This document shows, one piece after another, positions 9,836 to 16,596 of a DNA stretch of 41,023 nucleotides. Position 1 is the stretch's first letter, and the number at the start of each line of letters is the position of its first letter. The stretch comes from Actinomycetota bacterium. Lineage in GTDB: Bacteria > Actinomycetota > Actinomycetes > S36-B12 > UBA5976. The notes under the pieces were generated by a model. The model had not been told where the DNA came from. It did not search any database and saw nothing but the letters and a program-made list of their open reading frames with translations. The DNA is taken from positions 1 through 41,023 of the forward strand of contig JAQCGN010000005.1 in assembly GCA_027730605.1 (NCBI GenBank), read 5' to 3'. The position numbers were made by a program, and so were the translations under genes.

Positions 9836-10172
9836 TTATTTGAGTTTTAGCAATACGATCGTGTAATCCCCTACCACTGGCAGTTGATAAAAGTGGAGGA
9901 AATACTAAAATAATTAATAAAGTTCTTATTAAACTTTGAATCAAACGAGGTTTTTGTTGAGTGTTTATATCTTGAACTCTTAAACCAAAAATTCTTTGGC
10001 CAAATGAAGAACCTGTAAGCCAAGTAAATAGAAAAACTTGGGAAGCAAAAATCAATAACGTTAGCAAGGCATGGCTTTGAGTTCCATAATCTGGTCCATC
10101 AGGAATAATCTGTACGACCAAAATCGCTGCAATCCAATCGATGATTAGAGCCAAGATTCTTTTGAAAACCAT
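9825..10172 (-). CDS. RDD-family small membrane protein
   Basis: The 115-residue protein begins KRILALIIDWIAA, with the helix-1 Asp typical of RDD proteins, has a second helix near 38-56 and the hallmark loop GSSFGQRIFGLRV, then a third helix around IRTLLIILVFPPLL. RDD proteins are poorly understood; some act in ion or compatible-solute exchange. The same family sits between DUF4191 and glnA in mycobacteria (Rv2219A), which supports the call. Its 3' end overlaps DUF4191 on the other strand by 11 bases, and its start is 200 bases from glnA in the divergent direction. Confidence 0.8.
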   Translation of the reverse strand: MVFKRILALIIDWIAAILVVQIIPDGPDYGTQSHALLTLLIFASQVFLFTWLTGSSFGQRIFGLRVQDINTQQKPRLIQSLIRTLLIILVFPPLLSTASGRGLHDRIAKTQIISV

Positions 10173-10242
10173 GGTACAAACATATGCCTGAACTGGATTT
10201 CTCGCGAAATAGCCAGAGCCCTCGAGACAGATGTGAAAACTT

Positions 10243-10280
10243 GTTACAAGCCCGAAACAATTGGGATACCAACTTGATAC
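10243..10280 (+). promoter_or_regulatory. GlnR-like operator upstream of glnA (a-b-a-b half-site array)
   Basis: GTTAC (10243-10247) and GAAAC (10254-10258) are separated by six bases, an exact match to the actinobacterial GlnR pattern gTnAC-n6-GnAAC. The array continues at exact 11-base steps with GATAC at 10265 and GATAC at 10276, each a 4/5 match to the expected a and b half-sites. The last half-site overlaps the probable -35 element of glnA. The regulator gene itself is not in the window. Confidence 0.65.
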
Positions 10281-10301
10281 ACCCCTTTAGTAGGTTATGA
10301 A
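10274..10301 (+). promoter_or_regulatory. Probable sigma70-type promoter of glnA
   Basis: TTGATA (10274-10279) and TATGAA (10296-10301) are separated by 16 bases, which would put the transcript start near 10308 and leave a leader of about 65 bases before the glnA ATG. The -35 overlaps the last GlnR-like half-site. This rests on consensus similarity only. Confidence 0.45.
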
Positions 10302-10372
10302 CCAATAGATTGATGGCCCGAGGTTGTGCCCTCTTCTCTAAACCAATAGAAAGTTCTATCAGGAGGTTATTG

Positions 10373-11797
10373 ATGTTTAAGAACGCCGCAGAGGCGATCA
10401 AGTACATCCGCGAAAACGATATTGAATTCGTTGACGTGAGATTCATGGACTTGCCTGGTGTTATGCAACACTTCAACATTCCAGCCAAAGCATTTAACGA
10501 TTCCGTTTTCGAAGACGGATTAATGTTTGATGGCTCTTCAATTCGTGGCTTCCAAGCAATTCACGAATCAGATATGAAGTTAATGCCAGATGTGACAACA
10601 GCTTTTGTTGATCCATTCCGCGAAGCCAAAACATTAGCAATGAATTTCTCTATTCGAGATCCATTCACCAATGAACCATATTCCAGAGATCCAAGAAACG
10701 TTGCTTCAAAAGCTGAAGCTTACTTAAAAGCATCAGGAATTGCTGACACTGTTTATTTTGGTCCAGAAGCTGAGTTCTATATCTTTGATGAAGTTCGTTT
10801 TGATAATCAACCTCAAGGATCATTTTTCAAAATTGATTCAATTGAAGCAGCATGGAACACCGGACGCGAAGAAGAAGGTGGCAACCTTGGATATAAAACT
10901 CCTTTCAAAGGTGGCTACTTCCCTGTTCCTCCAGTAGATCATTTTGCTGATTTACGTGACATTATTTCTTCAACACTTATTAACTTAGGTTTTGAAGTTG
11001 AACGTGCACATCACGAAGTAGGAACTGCTGGTCAAGCAGAAATCAACTACAAGTTCAACACATTATTAAACGCAGCAGATCAAATTATGTTGTTTAAATA
11101 TGTTGTTAAAAACGTAGCTTTCTTAAATGGTCACAGCGCAACTTTTATGCCCAAACCAATGTTTGGTGATAACGGTTCAGGTATGCACTGTCATCAATCA
11201 CTGTGGAAAGATGGCAAACCTTTGTTTTATGACGAAAAAGGTTATGCCGGATTATCTGACACAGCACGTTGGTACATCGGTGGATTGTTAAAGCATGCAC
11301 CATCATTGCTTGCTTTTACTAACCCAACTGTTAACTCATATCACCGTTTAGTTCCAGGATTTGAAGCACCAGTGAATTTGGTTTACTCACAAAGAAACCG
11401 TTCAGCTGCAATTCGTATTCCAATTACTGGATCTAATCCAAAAGCTAAACGAATTGAGTTTAGAGTTCCAGATCCTTCATGCAATCCTTATCTTGCTTTT
11501 GCTGCAATGATGATGGCTGGTATTGATGGTGTTAAAAATAGAATTGAGCCACCAACTCCAGTTGATAAGGATCTATACGAATTACCACCAGATGAAGCAA
11601 AATCTGTGCCACAAGTTCCAGGTTCTTTAGATGCAGTATTAACTGCGTTAGAAAAAGACAAGGACTACTTAACAGCAGGTGGTGTATTTACCCCAGATCT
11701 AATTGATACCTGGATTGAATACAAGAGAGCAAAGGAAATAGACCCAATACGTTTGCGTCCAACTCCTTACGAATACCAGCTGTACTACGACATCTAA
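10373..11797 (+). CDS. glnA: Glutamine synthetase type I (GSI-beta, adenylylatable)
   Basis: The enzyme makes glutamine from glutamate, ammonia and ATP as a cytoplasmic dodecamer. The start is set by a perfect AGGAGG at 10361-10366, six bases before this ATG; an upstream in-frame ATG at 10310 has no such site. In the 474-residue product I see the Asp50-loop region (FDGSSIRGF), the metal-binding PEAEFYIFD (Glu132, Glu134), [11 protein letters not shown] (about 264-274), the glutamate-binding [17 protein letters not shown] and the adenylylation loop with Tyr402 in DLYELPPDE. The tyrosine and the presence of glnE in this window imply control by adenylylation. A GlnR-like operator, a promoter upstream and a strong terminator downstream make it a monocistronic unit. 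It corresponds to mycobacterial glnA1. Confidence 0.97.
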   Translation: MFKNAAEAIKYIRENDIEFVDVRFMDLPGVMQHFNIPAKAFNDSVFEDGLMFDGSSIRGFQAIHESDMKLMPDVTTAFVDPFREAKTLAMNFSIRDPFTNEPYSRDPRNVASKAEAYLKASGIADTVYFGPEAEFYIFDEVRFDNQPQGSFFKIDSIEAAWNTGREEEGGNLGYKTPFKGGYFPVPPVDHFADLRDIISSTLINLGFEVERAHHEVGTAGQAEINYKFNTLLNAADQIMLFKYVVKNVAFLNGHSATFMPKPMFGDNGSGMHCHQSLWKDGKPLFYDEKGYAGLSDTARWYIGGLLKHAPSLLAFTNPTVNSYHRLVPGFEAPVNLVYSQRNRSAAIRIPITGSNPKAKRIEFRVPDPSCNPYLAFAAMMMAGIDGVKNRIEPPTPVDKDLYELPPDEAKSVPQVPGSLDAVLTALEKDKDYLTAGGVFTPDLIDTWIEYKRAKEIDPIRLRPTPYEYQLYYDI

Positions 11798-11810
11798 AAA
11801 GTCGAAATAG

Positions 11811-11845
11811 ACACCCCCAACAAGGCAATTGTTGAGGGTGTTTTC
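11811..11845 (+). terminator. Rho-independent terminator of glnA
   Basis: A 13-base stem (ACACCCCCAACAA with TTGTTGAGGGTGT, one mismatch) closes a five-base loop (11824-11828), and a T-rich tail follows at 11841-11844. It lies 13 bases after the glnA stop and separates glnA from heliorhodopsin transcription, although read-through is possible. Confidence 0.88.
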
Positions 11846-11850
11846 ATTTA

Positions 11851-11871
11851 ATTACCTATTTTTTCACACTT
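11851..11871 (+). promoter_or_regulatory. Motif ATTACCTA...CACACTT upstream of heliorhodopsin
   Basis: ATTACCTA (11851-11858) is followed six bases later by CACACTT (11865-11871), 36 bases before the heliorhodopsin ATG. The same two words recur, three bases apart, upstream of the DUF305 gene at 12731-12748. A common regulator or promoter type is possible but unproven. A TAACCT hexamer at 11878-11883 could be a -10 element. Confidence 0.3.
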
Positions 11872-11906
11872 GTGCTTTAACCTGAAATAAGGAAAAAGGA
11901 GAAGTG

Positions 11907-12677
11907 ATGGCTAAACCAACAGTAAAACAAATTAAATCACTACAAGGCTTCAACAGAATTGCGGGAGTTTTTCACCTCTTGCAAATGTTTGCAGTCTTAG
12001 CACTGGCAAACGATTTCGCATTGCCAGTGACTGGAACTTATCTAAATGGACCTCCAGGAACTGCTTTTGGTTCTCCTGTTGTAATACTAGAAACTCCAGT
12101 TGGACTAGCAGTAGCACTATTTCTTGGTTTGTCTGCTCTTTTTCACTTTATTGTTTCAAGTGGAAATTTCTTTAAGAGATATTCAGCATCACTAATGAAG
12201 AATCAAAACATTTTCCGATGGGTAGAGTATTCACTTTCCTCATCTGTGATGATTGTTTTGATAGCTCAAATTTGTGGAATCGGAGACGTTGTTGCCCTGT
12301 TAGCAATATTTGGGGTAAATGCTTCCATGATTCTTTTTGGCTGGCTACAAGAGAAATACACCCAACCTAAAGATGGAGATCTATTGCCATTTTGGTTTGG
12401 TTGTATAGCAGGAATTGTTCCGTGGCTGGGATTACTGATTTATGTGATCGCACCAGGATCAACTTCTGATGTAGCGATACCAGGATTTGTTTATGGCATC
12501 ATCATTTCTCTGTTCTTGTTCTTTAACTCTTTTGCTCTAGTTCAATACTTGCAATACAAAGGCAAAGGAAAATGGAGTAATTACCTCAGAGGAGAACGTG
12601 CCTACATTGTGTTGAGTTTGGTTGCAAAATCAGCACTTGCCTGGCAAATATTCTCAGGAACATTAATTCCTGCTTAA
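11907..12677 (+). CDS. Heliorhodopsin (HeR)
   Basis: Heliorhodopsins are seven-helix retinal proteins with inverted membrane topology (N-terminus inside), a slow photocycle and no established ion pumping. In this 256-residue protein the retinal Schiff-base lysine is Lys241 (VLSLVAKSALAWQIF) and the counterion is Glu107 (NIFRWVEYSLSSS); Ser237, His23 and His80 are also at positions I associate with the HeR pocket. This numbering equals that used for HeR 48C12, which supports the ATG at 11907 over the GTG at 11904; AAGGAG ends five bases before that ATG but only two before the GTG. The long loop after helix A (GTYLNGPPGTAFGSPVV) and RWVEYS instead of a type-1 DxxxK retinal site rule out a proton-pumping type-1 rhodopsin. 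It is flanked by terminators, directly downstream of glnA. No carotenoid or retinal synthesis gene is present here. Confidence 0.97.
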   Translation: MAKPTVKQIKSLQGFNRIAGVFHLLQMFAVLALANDFALPVTGTYLNGPPGTAFGSPVVILETPVGLAVALFLGLSALFHFIVSSGNFFKRYSASLMKNQNIFRWVEYSLSSSVMIVLIAQICGIGDVVALLAIFGVNASMILFGWLQEKYTQPKDGDLLPFWFGCIAGIVPWLGLLIYVIAPGSTSDVAIPGFVYGIIISLFLFFNSFALVQYLQYKGKGKWSNYLRGERAYIVLSLVAKSALAWQIFSGTLIPA

Positions 12678-12685
12678 TTAATTTC

Positions 12686-12725
12686 GGGTTGGTCTTCGAA
12701 TGTGAAGGCCAACCCTTTATTTATT
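12686..12725 (+). terminator. Rho-independent terminator of heliorhodopsin
   Basis: GGGTTGGTCTTC (12686-12697) pairs with GAAGGCCAACCC (12704-12715), a 12-base stem with one G-U pair and a six-base loop, followed by the T-rich run TTTATTTATT. It begins eight bases after the heliorhodopsin stop, so heliorhodopsin is probably its own transcription unit. Confidence 0.9.
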
Positions 12726-12730
12726 CCCGT

Positions 12731-12748
12731 ATTACCTAACTCACACTT
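12731..12748 (+). promoter_or_regulatory. Second copy of motif ATTACCTA...CACACTT, upstream of DUF305 gene
   Basis: ATTACCTA (12731-12738) and CACACTT (12742-12748) repeat the two words seen before heliorhodopsin, here with a spacing of three rather than six bases. It lies 54 bases before the DUF305 ATG. The spacing difference argues against a rigid promoter, so this may be a regulator site or chance. Confidence 0.25.
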
Positions 12749-12802
12749 TCTACCCATGCGGATTCCAGAATTAGGAGTAATGTGGGAATTGAGGAAAATT
12801 TG

Positions 12803-13408
12803 ATGAAAATTAAATTTGGTAAAAAAGACGGAATCTATCTAGCTCTAATCGGCTTTGTTGTTTTGATTGCATTGAGAGTAGTTAATAGTGACTCCGGTGG
12901 CCACATGATGGGTGATTCCAACTCAAGTGGCATGAATAATTCGCAATCCACCAGTGATTTACAAATGAATGAATCAATGTTTGCTGAAATGATGATTCCT
13001 CATCATCAACAAGCAGTAGAAATGTCAGATTTGGCTTTATCGAAATCAACTAATCCAAAAATTTTGGATTTAGCACAACGCATCAAAGATGCCCAAAGTG
13101 CAGAGATTATTCAAATGCAATCTTGGCTTGGCAGCTCAGAATCAAATTCGATAATGAGTGATCACTCAGGTCATTCTATGGGTGGAATGTTAACTGATGA
13201 AGAATTATCAAAACTTGAATCAGCCTCCGGTGCTGAATTCGATAAATTATTTCTTGAAGGCATGATTGCTCACCATGAGGGTGCAATTGATATGTCAAGA
13301 ATGATTAAGGACACTACAACTAAAGAAATTAATGCATTTGGTGTAAATGTGGTTGAAGTGCAATCAGCTGAAATTCGTGAGATGAAAGAGATTCTAGAAA
13401 GCCTCTAG
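12803..13408 (+). CDS. DUF305 protein, membrane-anchored, Met/His-rich
   Basis: The 201-residue protein has a basic N-terminus and one hydrophobic helix (about 10-27), probably an uncleaved signal anchor, then an exported domain with two DUF305 half-repeats: EMMIPHHQQAVEMSDLA (His67, His68) and GMIAHHEGAIDMSRM (His157, His158). Linkers are rich in Met and His (HMMGDS, HSGHSMGGM). DUF305 proteins adopt a ferritin-like four-helix fold and often occur with copper or other metal genes, but their activity is not settled. Start choice: GAGG lies eight bases before this ATG; a GTG at 12782 would add seven residues and also has a nearby GGAG. It ends two bases from the opposed saccharopine-dehydrogenase-like gene. 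Confidence 0.88.
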   Translation: MKIKFGKKDGIYLALIGFVVLIALRVVNSDSGGHMMGDSNSSGMNNSQSTSDLQMNESMFAEMMIPHHQQAVEMSDLALSKSTNPKILDLAQRIKDAQSAEIIQMQSWLGSSESNSIMSDHSGHSMGGMLTDEELSKLESASGAEFDKLFLEGMIAHHEGAIDMSRMIKDTTTKEINAFGVNVVEVQSAEIREMKEILESL

Positions 13409-13410
13409 AA

Positions 13411-14622
13411 TTAAATCTTTTCTTCTCTCATCTTCCATGGGGCACCATATTCATTAACTAAATCTAGGTAAGGCTTTGGATCAAACCATTCAGGTCCCAT
13501 GACACTTTGTGGCTTCCATTTACCGGAGTGAATCAATTCCATTGCAACTACTGGATTTAGTGCGGTTTGCCAAACAACAGCTTGATCTCCGTATTCCTTC
13601 ATAGACCACTCGTTATCAACAACGTGATACAAATATGTTGCTTTAGGTTTTCCCTCTTTATCTAAACCTTTTACTAACACGCCTGCACAAGTTTTACCTT
13701 TCATGCGCGCACCCAAGGTGGCTGGATCTGGCAATGATGCAGTTAGGAGATCTCTTGGGGAAACTGAAACTCCTTGCACATCAACATTTTCTTTCTTATC
13801 TAAACCAAGCTTGTGAATGGTTTTGAGAATGGAGATGAATTCTTTACCCAAACCGTATTTGAAGTTCACTTTCTTAGCTTCAATCTTTTGAGGAATAAGG
13901 ACAACCTCTTCGTGCTCTACGTTGACACATTCCACCAGTCCTATGCCTTCTGGAAAATCAAAGATTTGTGGTTCAGAAAATGGCTTAGTGGTAAACCAAC
14001 CTTTGCCATCTTCCCAAACCAAAGGTGGATTAAGGCATTCTTCAATCGTGGTCCAAATGGAGAAAGAAGGTGCAAATGTATCTCCTTCCACAACCAGATT
14101 GGAACCATCAAGAACGGTAAGTTGATCGATTTGGCTAAATAGCTCATCAGAGGCGTACTTGGCCAACACGTCACTTAGTCCAGGCTCAACTCCCATTCCA
14201 ATTACAGCCCAGATTTTTCGCTCTGCCCAATTCCAGTCGCGAGCAAATTGCTCGTCGCCTAATTTCACACCAACTTCAGTGTTTGGGTATTTAGGATGTG
14301 GTCTAGATAAGGACATTGCCATATCCATGTAATTTGTGTTCTCAATTTCGCAAGCTAAAAATATTGGCATAACATATCTTGGATCAACGGCGTTAATCAC
14401 AACATCTGGTTTTGTATCTCTAATTAATTCTCTGATGTCTTCTAATTCAGCTGCGTTTACTTCAGCAGCTTCAAATCGATCATCATCAATTCTTTTAATC
14501 GCCATTTGCGCACGCTCAATAGAACGATCAGCAATAACCATGCTTGTTAAGAATTTACGTCTTGATGCGATATTGGCGATTGCTCGCCCAACTCCACCCG
14601 CTCCGATAACGAGTGCTTTCAT
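13411..14622 (-). CDS. Saccharopine dehydrogenase / carboxynorspermidine synthase-like protein
   Basis: The 403-residue protein opens with a Rossmann loop (MKALVIGAGGVGRAIANIA) and carries segments typical of the LYS9/COG1748 group: VINAVDPRYVMPIFLACE, NYMDMAM and the mid-domain GVEPGLSDVLAKYA. Family members are NAD(P)-dependent enzymes joining or splitting amino acids and semialdehydes (saccharopine, carboxynorspermidine). The substrate here is not deducible. Start: AGGAG lies nine bases before this ATG; an in-frame TTG three codons earlier abuts the AGGAG and is unlikely. It lies 44 bases downstream of arsC on the same strand, with a small hairpin between. Confidence 0.78.
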   Translation of the reverse strand: MKALVIGAGGVGRAIANIASRRKFLTSMVIADRSIERAQMAIKRIDDDRFEAAEVNAAELEDIRELIRDTKPDVVINAVDPRYVMPIFLACEIENTNYMDMAMSLSRPHPKYPNTEVGVKLGDEQFARDWNWAERKIWAVIGMGVEPGLSDVLAKYASDELFSQIDQLTVLDGSNLVVEGDTFAPSFSIWTTIEECLNPPLVWEDGKGWFTTKPFSEPQIFDFPEGIGLVECVNVEHEEVVLIPQKIEAKKVNFKYGLGKEFISILKTIHKLGLDKKENVDVQGVSVSPRDLLTASLPDPATLGARMKGKTCAGVLVKGLDKEGKPKATYLYHVVDNEWSMKEYGDQAVVWQTALNPVVAMELIHSGKWKPQSVMGPEWFDPKPYLDLVNEYGAPWKMREEKI

Positions 14623-14649
14623 AAAAATCAACTCCTACTGGTATTTATT

Positions 14650-14667
14650 AATCTATACCAATAGATT
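14650..14667. repeat. Small perfect inverted repeat between arsC and the saccharopine-dehydrogenase-like gene
   Basis: AATCTAT (14650-14656) and ATAGATT (14661-14667) form seven-base arms around ACCA. It begins at the arsC stop codon and lies 28 bases before the next gene's start on the minus strand. It could be an operator or a weak hairpin; all but two of its 14 stem bases are A or T, and no T-run follows it in the direction of transcription. Confidence 0.4.
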
Positions 14668-15080
14668 TATTTTTTTACTTGACCCCTAATTTCATCGATT
14701 AATCCCCACACAAGTTGCTTAATTTCATCTCTAATTGGTCTTATTGCAGAAATACCTTGACCTGCTGGATCTTTTACTTCCCAATCTAAATATTTTTTTC
14801 CAGGAAAGATAGGACATGCATCTCCACATCCCATTGTTATTACATAATCAGAATCTTGCACAGCTTCTGTTGTTAATATTTTTGGTTTATTTTTTGAGAT
14901 ATCAATATTTTCTTCCATCATTGCCGCAACAACAGCTGGATTAATTTGATCTGCTGGCATTGAGCCAGCAGATCTAACTTCTATCGTGCTGTGCGATAAA
15001 TACTGTAAGAAAGCTGCTGCCATTTGAGATCGACCTGCGTTATGCACACAGACAAACAGCACACTTACTTTTTTGTTCAC
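14667..15080 (-). CDS. arsC: Arsenate reductase, LMW-PTP fold (actinobacterial ArsC)
   Basis: The 137-residue cytoplasmic protein has the low-molecular-weight phosphatase loop CVHNAGRS (Cys11, Arg17) near the N-terminus, the segment TMGCGDACPIFPGKKYLDW with Cys85 and Cys89, and the catalytic Asp region KDPAGQG. This combination is typical of actinobacterial arsenate reductases; which thiol partner is used (mycothiol/mycoredoxin or thioredoxin) is not decided by sequence. It converts As(V) to As(III). The GTG start overlaps the aquaporin stop (GTGA), so the two genes are translationally coupled, consistent with reduced arsenite leaving through the channel. Confidence 0.9.
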   Translation of the reverse strand: MNKKVSVLFVCVHNAGRSQMAAAFLQYLSHSTIEVRSAGSMPADQINPAVVAAMMEENIDISKNKPKILTTEAVQDSDYVITMGCGDACPIFPGKKYLDWEVKDPAGQGISAIRPIRDEIKQLVWGLIDEIRGQVKK

Positions 15081-15760
15081 GAAACTTTAGGCTTCTTGAA
15101 TTTCATTTGGTAGACATACATGATTAATAGTCCACCAACTAGTAGTCCCACTATTTGAGCCAAAACAAATCCGATCACAGAATCTGGGGAGATACCTGTG
15201 AACGAATTTGTTAAGGATCTTGCCAGGGTTAAAGCTGGGTTGGCAAAGGAAGTTGAGGGGGTGAAAAACATGGCCGCACCAATCCAGATTGGAACCCAAA
15301 CTTGAGGTCCACCTCTGACATCAGAGCGGTTAACTGCGTTAAGCACGAAAATCAAACCAGCTGAAGCAATGACTTCACCGATTAGTTGTCCTGTGCCAGC
15401 TCTTTCTTGGGTTGCTTGTTGGAATGAATCTCCACCGAAGCTGAAATTAATGATTGCCACACTTGTTATAAATCCTAGGATTTGAAACAAAATTAATTGC
15501 AAGGTTTCAGCAAAGGTTATTTTGCCACGTGAGAAAAACCAAAGTGAAACAATTGGGTTAAAGTGGGCGGCCCCAATTTGGGAAAAAATTGAGATTGCGA
15601 TGGCTAAACCAAAAACTGTGCCAATCACATTTATTACCAACATTATGGCTCTATCATCAGTCATATTTTGAGCCATCAGGCCAGATCCAATGACTGCCAC
15701 TCCTAGGGTGAAAGAACCTAAGAATTCAGCAACTAAGCCTCGAAACTTTTTACTTGCCAT
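15077..15760 (-). CDS. Aquaporin/MIP-family channel coupled to arsC
   Basis: The 227-residue protein has six transmembrane helices and two half-helix pore motifs. The first is HFNPIVS (Asn68-Pro69-Ile70), an NPI variant of the usual NPA; the second is the canonical FANPALTLAR (Asn174-Pro175-Ala176) with the selectivity-filter Arg181. Start choice: GGGAGG lies six bases before the ATG at 15760; an ATG ten codons earlier (15790) has a weaker GAGG. Its coupling to arsC resembles aqpS-arsC arrangements, where the channel lets arsenite out. It could also carry water or glycerol. The 145 bases upstream of it contain no gene, and I saw no clear operator. Confidence 0.88.
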   Translation of the reverse strand: MASKKFRGLVAEFLGSFTLGVAVIGSGLMAQNMTDDRAIMLVINVIGTVFGLAIAISIFSQIGAAHFNPIVSLWFFSRGKITFAETLQLILFQILGFITSVAIINFSFGGDSFQQATQERAGTGQLIGEVIASAGLIFVLNAVNRSDVRGGPQVWVPIWIGAAMFFTPSTSFANPALTLARSLTNSFTGISPDSVIGFVLAQIVGLLVGGLLIMYVYQMKFKKPKVS

Positions 15761-15905
15761 GAACTTCCTCCCAGAATCGTTCACTTGCATTGGACCTCAC
15801 TTTGCCACTTGCCAGTTAATAAATATGGGTTGGGGCTATTGCAGAAAGAAGAAACCAAGGTGAACAGTGGGTAAACTGCCTCAGGGAAAACTTAGTTATT
15901 TTGCT

Positions 15906-16568
15906 TTACCCAATTGAATCTTCAAAAGGCAAGACAGATTTGGACATGTGTTCTTGCTTAGCCTTTTTGGAGGTTACTTTTCGCATATGGTGTTTGCGGC
16001 ACAAAACTTCATAAACCACCTCATCTGATTTGGCATTAGTGCCGGCATCTCCCACTACTACTTGTTCACCTTCTGTGACCATAACTCCATTTACAATTCG
16101 AGCTTGATGGGTGGCTTTCTTGCCACACCAGCAAAGTGCTTCAACTTGCAAAATGTTCATCCGATCAGCAATTTCTAATAACCTTTGAGCTCCAGGAAAT
16201 AAGGCGGTACGAAAATCTGTGGTGATCCCAAAGGTGAAGACATCAATTCCAAAGTCATCAACCACGCGGGCTAGTTGATCAATTTGCTCAACTTCATAAA
16301 ATTGGGCTTCATCACAAATTAGATAATCAACAGTTTCACCCTTTGATAAAGCTTGAGTCATTAGTCTTAGAAAGTTTGTTTCAGGGGTTACCTCAATAGC
16401 ACTTGCCTGTAAACCAAGTCTGGAACTAAGGGTTGCTTCCCCTGCTCGATCTTTTCTGGTGAAAACTAAACCACGTCTTCCAGCACTGGAGTGATTGTGG
16501 TGAGTTTGTAGAGCAAGAGTGGATTTACCACTGTCCATGGTTCCCGAAAAGAAAACTAGCTCAGCCAT
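15906..16568 (-). CDS. tdk: Thymidine kinase (type II, zinc-binding)
   Basis: This 220-residue enzyme phosphorylates thymidine in the salvage pathway. It shows the P-loop GTMDSGKST (9-17), the Walker-B/catalytic DEAQF (Asp86, Glu87) and zinc ligands Cys146, Cys148, Cys190 and His193 (CWCGKKA and CRKHH). I chose the ATG at 16568 because the P-loop then sits at the usual distance; a TTG at 16592 would add eight residues. No clear Shine-Dalgarno precedes the ATG. Instead a 22-base perfect palindrome ends six bases upstream. It follows the ABC permease gene on the same strand by 27 bases. Confidence 0.95.
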   Translation of the reverse strand: MAELVFFSGTMDSGKSTLALQTHHNHSSAGRRGLVFTRKDRAGEATLSSRLGLQASAIEVTPETNFLRLMTQALSKGETVDYLICDEAQFYEVEQIDQLARVVDDFGIDVFTFGITTDFRTALFPGAQRLLEIADRMNILQVEALCWCGKKATHQARIVNGVMVTEGEQVVVGDAGTNAKSDEVVYEVLCRKHHMRKVTSKKAKQEHMSKSVLPFEDSIG

Positions 16569-16574
16569 AACTGC

Positions 16575-16596
16575 AATCTTGTCAGATGACAAGATT
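16575..16596. repeat. 22-base perfect palindrome filling the gap before tdk
   Basis: AATCTTGTCA (16575-16584) and TGACAAGATT (16587-16596) flank a GA centre. The palindrome touches the stop codon of the permease gene and ends six bases before the tdk ATG. No T-run follows on the minus strand, so it is not a standard terminator. It could be an operator or an RNA hairpin controlling tdk translation or mRNA processing. Confidence 0.6.

Noticed and set aside
10310-10372. Possible longer N-terminus of glutamine synthetase starting at 10310
   Set aside because: The perfect AGGAGG at 10361-10366 and the conserved protein start fix the ATG at 10373; the extra 21 residues match no part of the family and would overlap the proposed leader.
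11904-12677. Heliorhodopsin gene as a type-1 proton-pump rhodopsin
   Set aside because: It lacks the type-1 DTE/DTD-type helix C motif; Glu107 in RWVEYS and the SLVAKSALAW helix G pattern are heliorhodopsin features.
14650-14667. ArsR operator controlling arsC
   Set aside because: The palindrome is downstream of arsC on its strand, not in front of the aquaporin-arsC operon, so it cannot be a conventional ars promoter operator.
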